In this document: positions 5,201 to 5,873 of the stretch, piece after piece
Numbering within the stretch: position 1 is the stretch's first letter
How the letters are laid out: each line of letters starts with the position of its first letter
Source: Bacteroidota bacterium
Lineage (GTDB): Bacteria > Bacteroidota > Bacteroidia > J057
Length of the DNA stretch: 5,873 bases
Direction: 5' to 3'
NCBI GenBank assembly: GCA_963169475.1
Contig: CAUJFT010000382.1
Span: 1 to 5,873 of the forward strand
Made by a program: the position numbers and the translations under genes
The notes under the pieces: model-generated
Database searches by the model: none
What the model saw: only the letters and a program-made list of their open reading frames with translations
What the model was told of the DNA's origin: nothing

Positions 5201-5873
5201 CTATTTAATTATAAGCGTTTTTGATATTCTTCCTTTGGCATTTTCTATGTTGACAAGATAATTACCAGAGGCAATTTTTCCGCCTATATTTATGTGGAAG
5301 GTTTCTTCTTCTTGTAATACATTGAGCGGGCAACTATAAACAGACTTCCCCCCATTATCAATTATCTGAAGTCGGTAATCGCCTACAGGAATTTGTACTG
5401 TAAGAATATTAAAAGAGCCTTCGTTCGGGTTCGGATACAAAGAAACACTTCCGGGTAACAAATTTTCGGAAATATTTACAAACGTACCTTCAAACCGGAT
5501 ACTGTCCACATATAAAGCATTAGAATAGCCCCCATAATTTTGAAAAATAACCAATACGGAGGGATTACCTGCATATTGACTTAAATCTATAGTATCCGTT
5601 CGCCATTCATTATCATTGGGAATAAAATAATTTCCTACTTCTGGAGCGGTGGCAAGCCCTGCTCCGCCTTTAGCATATTTTCTTATCATCGTTTTACCGC
5701 AGTCTTCGGATACAAAAATGATTAATGAATCTACATAGCCGGGAAAAGTGGTATAGGCAACATCAAAAATCATGTTAAGACTTCCTGTATATCCGGAAAA
5801 ATCATAGACTGGTGTTCGCATTTCGTCTCTTGCTCCTCCTCCATTATGATTGTAATTATCAATCCTCATAGAG
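5201..5873 (-). CDS. Secreted protein with C-terminal T9SS sorting domain, 5' part missing
   Basis: The C-terminal part of an exported protein; the frame stays open through the window edge (a Ser codon precedes the Met at 5869-5867), so that Met is internal and the N-terminus with the signal peptide is outside. Counting from that Met, residues 1-130 resemble the beta-sandwich module often found near the end of Bacteroidota secreted proteins, including some peptidases: DEMRTPVYDFSG, LNMIFDVAY, SLIIFVSEDCGKT, WRTDTIDLSQYAG, NALYVDSIRF. Residues 138-222 form a type A T9SS sorting domain (Por secretion family), with the hallmark LYPNPNEGSFNI at 144-155, then GDYRLQIID, SGNYLVNI and the terminal KTLIIK. 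The protein would be exported by Sec, carried through the outer membrane by the type IX system, and processed and released or anchored at the surface. Its catalytic or binding part is not visible, so no specific function is given. Confidence 0.85.
   Translation of the reverse strand, partial: SMRIDNYNHNGGGARDEMRTPVYDFSGYTGSLNMIFDVAYTTFPGYVDSLIIFVSEDCGKTMIRKYAKGGAGLATAPEVGNYFIPNDNEWRTDTIDLSQYAGNPSVLVIFQNYGGYSNALYVDSIRFEGTFVNISENLLPGSVSLYPNPNEGSFNILTVQIPVGDYRLQIIDNGGKSVYSCPLNVLQEEETFHINIGGKIASGNYLVNIENAKGRISKTLIIK

Overview
The window looks like chromosomal DNA of a member of the Bacteroidota (Flavobacteriia/Cytophagia/Chitinophagia-like). Four things point there: a C-terminal type IX secretion (T9SS) sorting domain, AT-rich translation starts without Shine-Dalgarno sequences, several promoter elements of the Bacteroidota type (TTTG/TTG, 19-20 bp spacer, TAnnTTTG), and tyrosine-catabolism enzymes of the type found in this phylum. 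No RNA gene, CRISPR array, insertion sequence or phage gene was seen. No stretch longer than 300 bases lacks a gene.

Positions 1-2909 hold three minus-strand genes, in transcription order: a Crp/Fnr-family regulator (2909-2208), homogentisate 1,2-dioxygenase (2065-884) and 4-hydroxyphenylpyruvate dioxygenase (829 to the window edge, 3' end missing). The two dioxygenases catalyse consecutive steps of tyrosine degradation (4-hydroxyphenylpyruvate to homogentisate to maleylacetoacetate) and are probably one transcript. Between the regulator and the operon lies a Crp-type operator, TGTGA-N6-TCACG on the coding strand, centred about 41-42 bp upstream of the start site predicted from a consensus -7 element. 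The regulator's recognition helix has the Crp-like R-E-T-x-x-R pattern expected to read GTGA half-sites. Regulator, operator and operon therefore fit together as a local control unit, although this is inference.

Positions 2910-3132 are a divergent intergenic region with promoter-like elements for both flanking genes and a perfect 14-bp palindrome next to the regulator's -7 element. A plus-strand CPBP-family (Abi/CAAX-protease-like) membrane protein follows (3133-4077). It converges, with only 13 bp between, on a minus-strand predicted lipoprotein of unknown function (4948-4091).

Positions 4949-5200 hold the lipoprotein's promoter and an imperfect inverted repeat. The right edge (5201-5873, minus) is the C-terminal part of a secreted protein with a T9SS sorting domain. 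No clearly new multi-gene system was found. The points most worth checking are the regulator/operator pairing and the regulator's incomplete FNR-like cysteine set.
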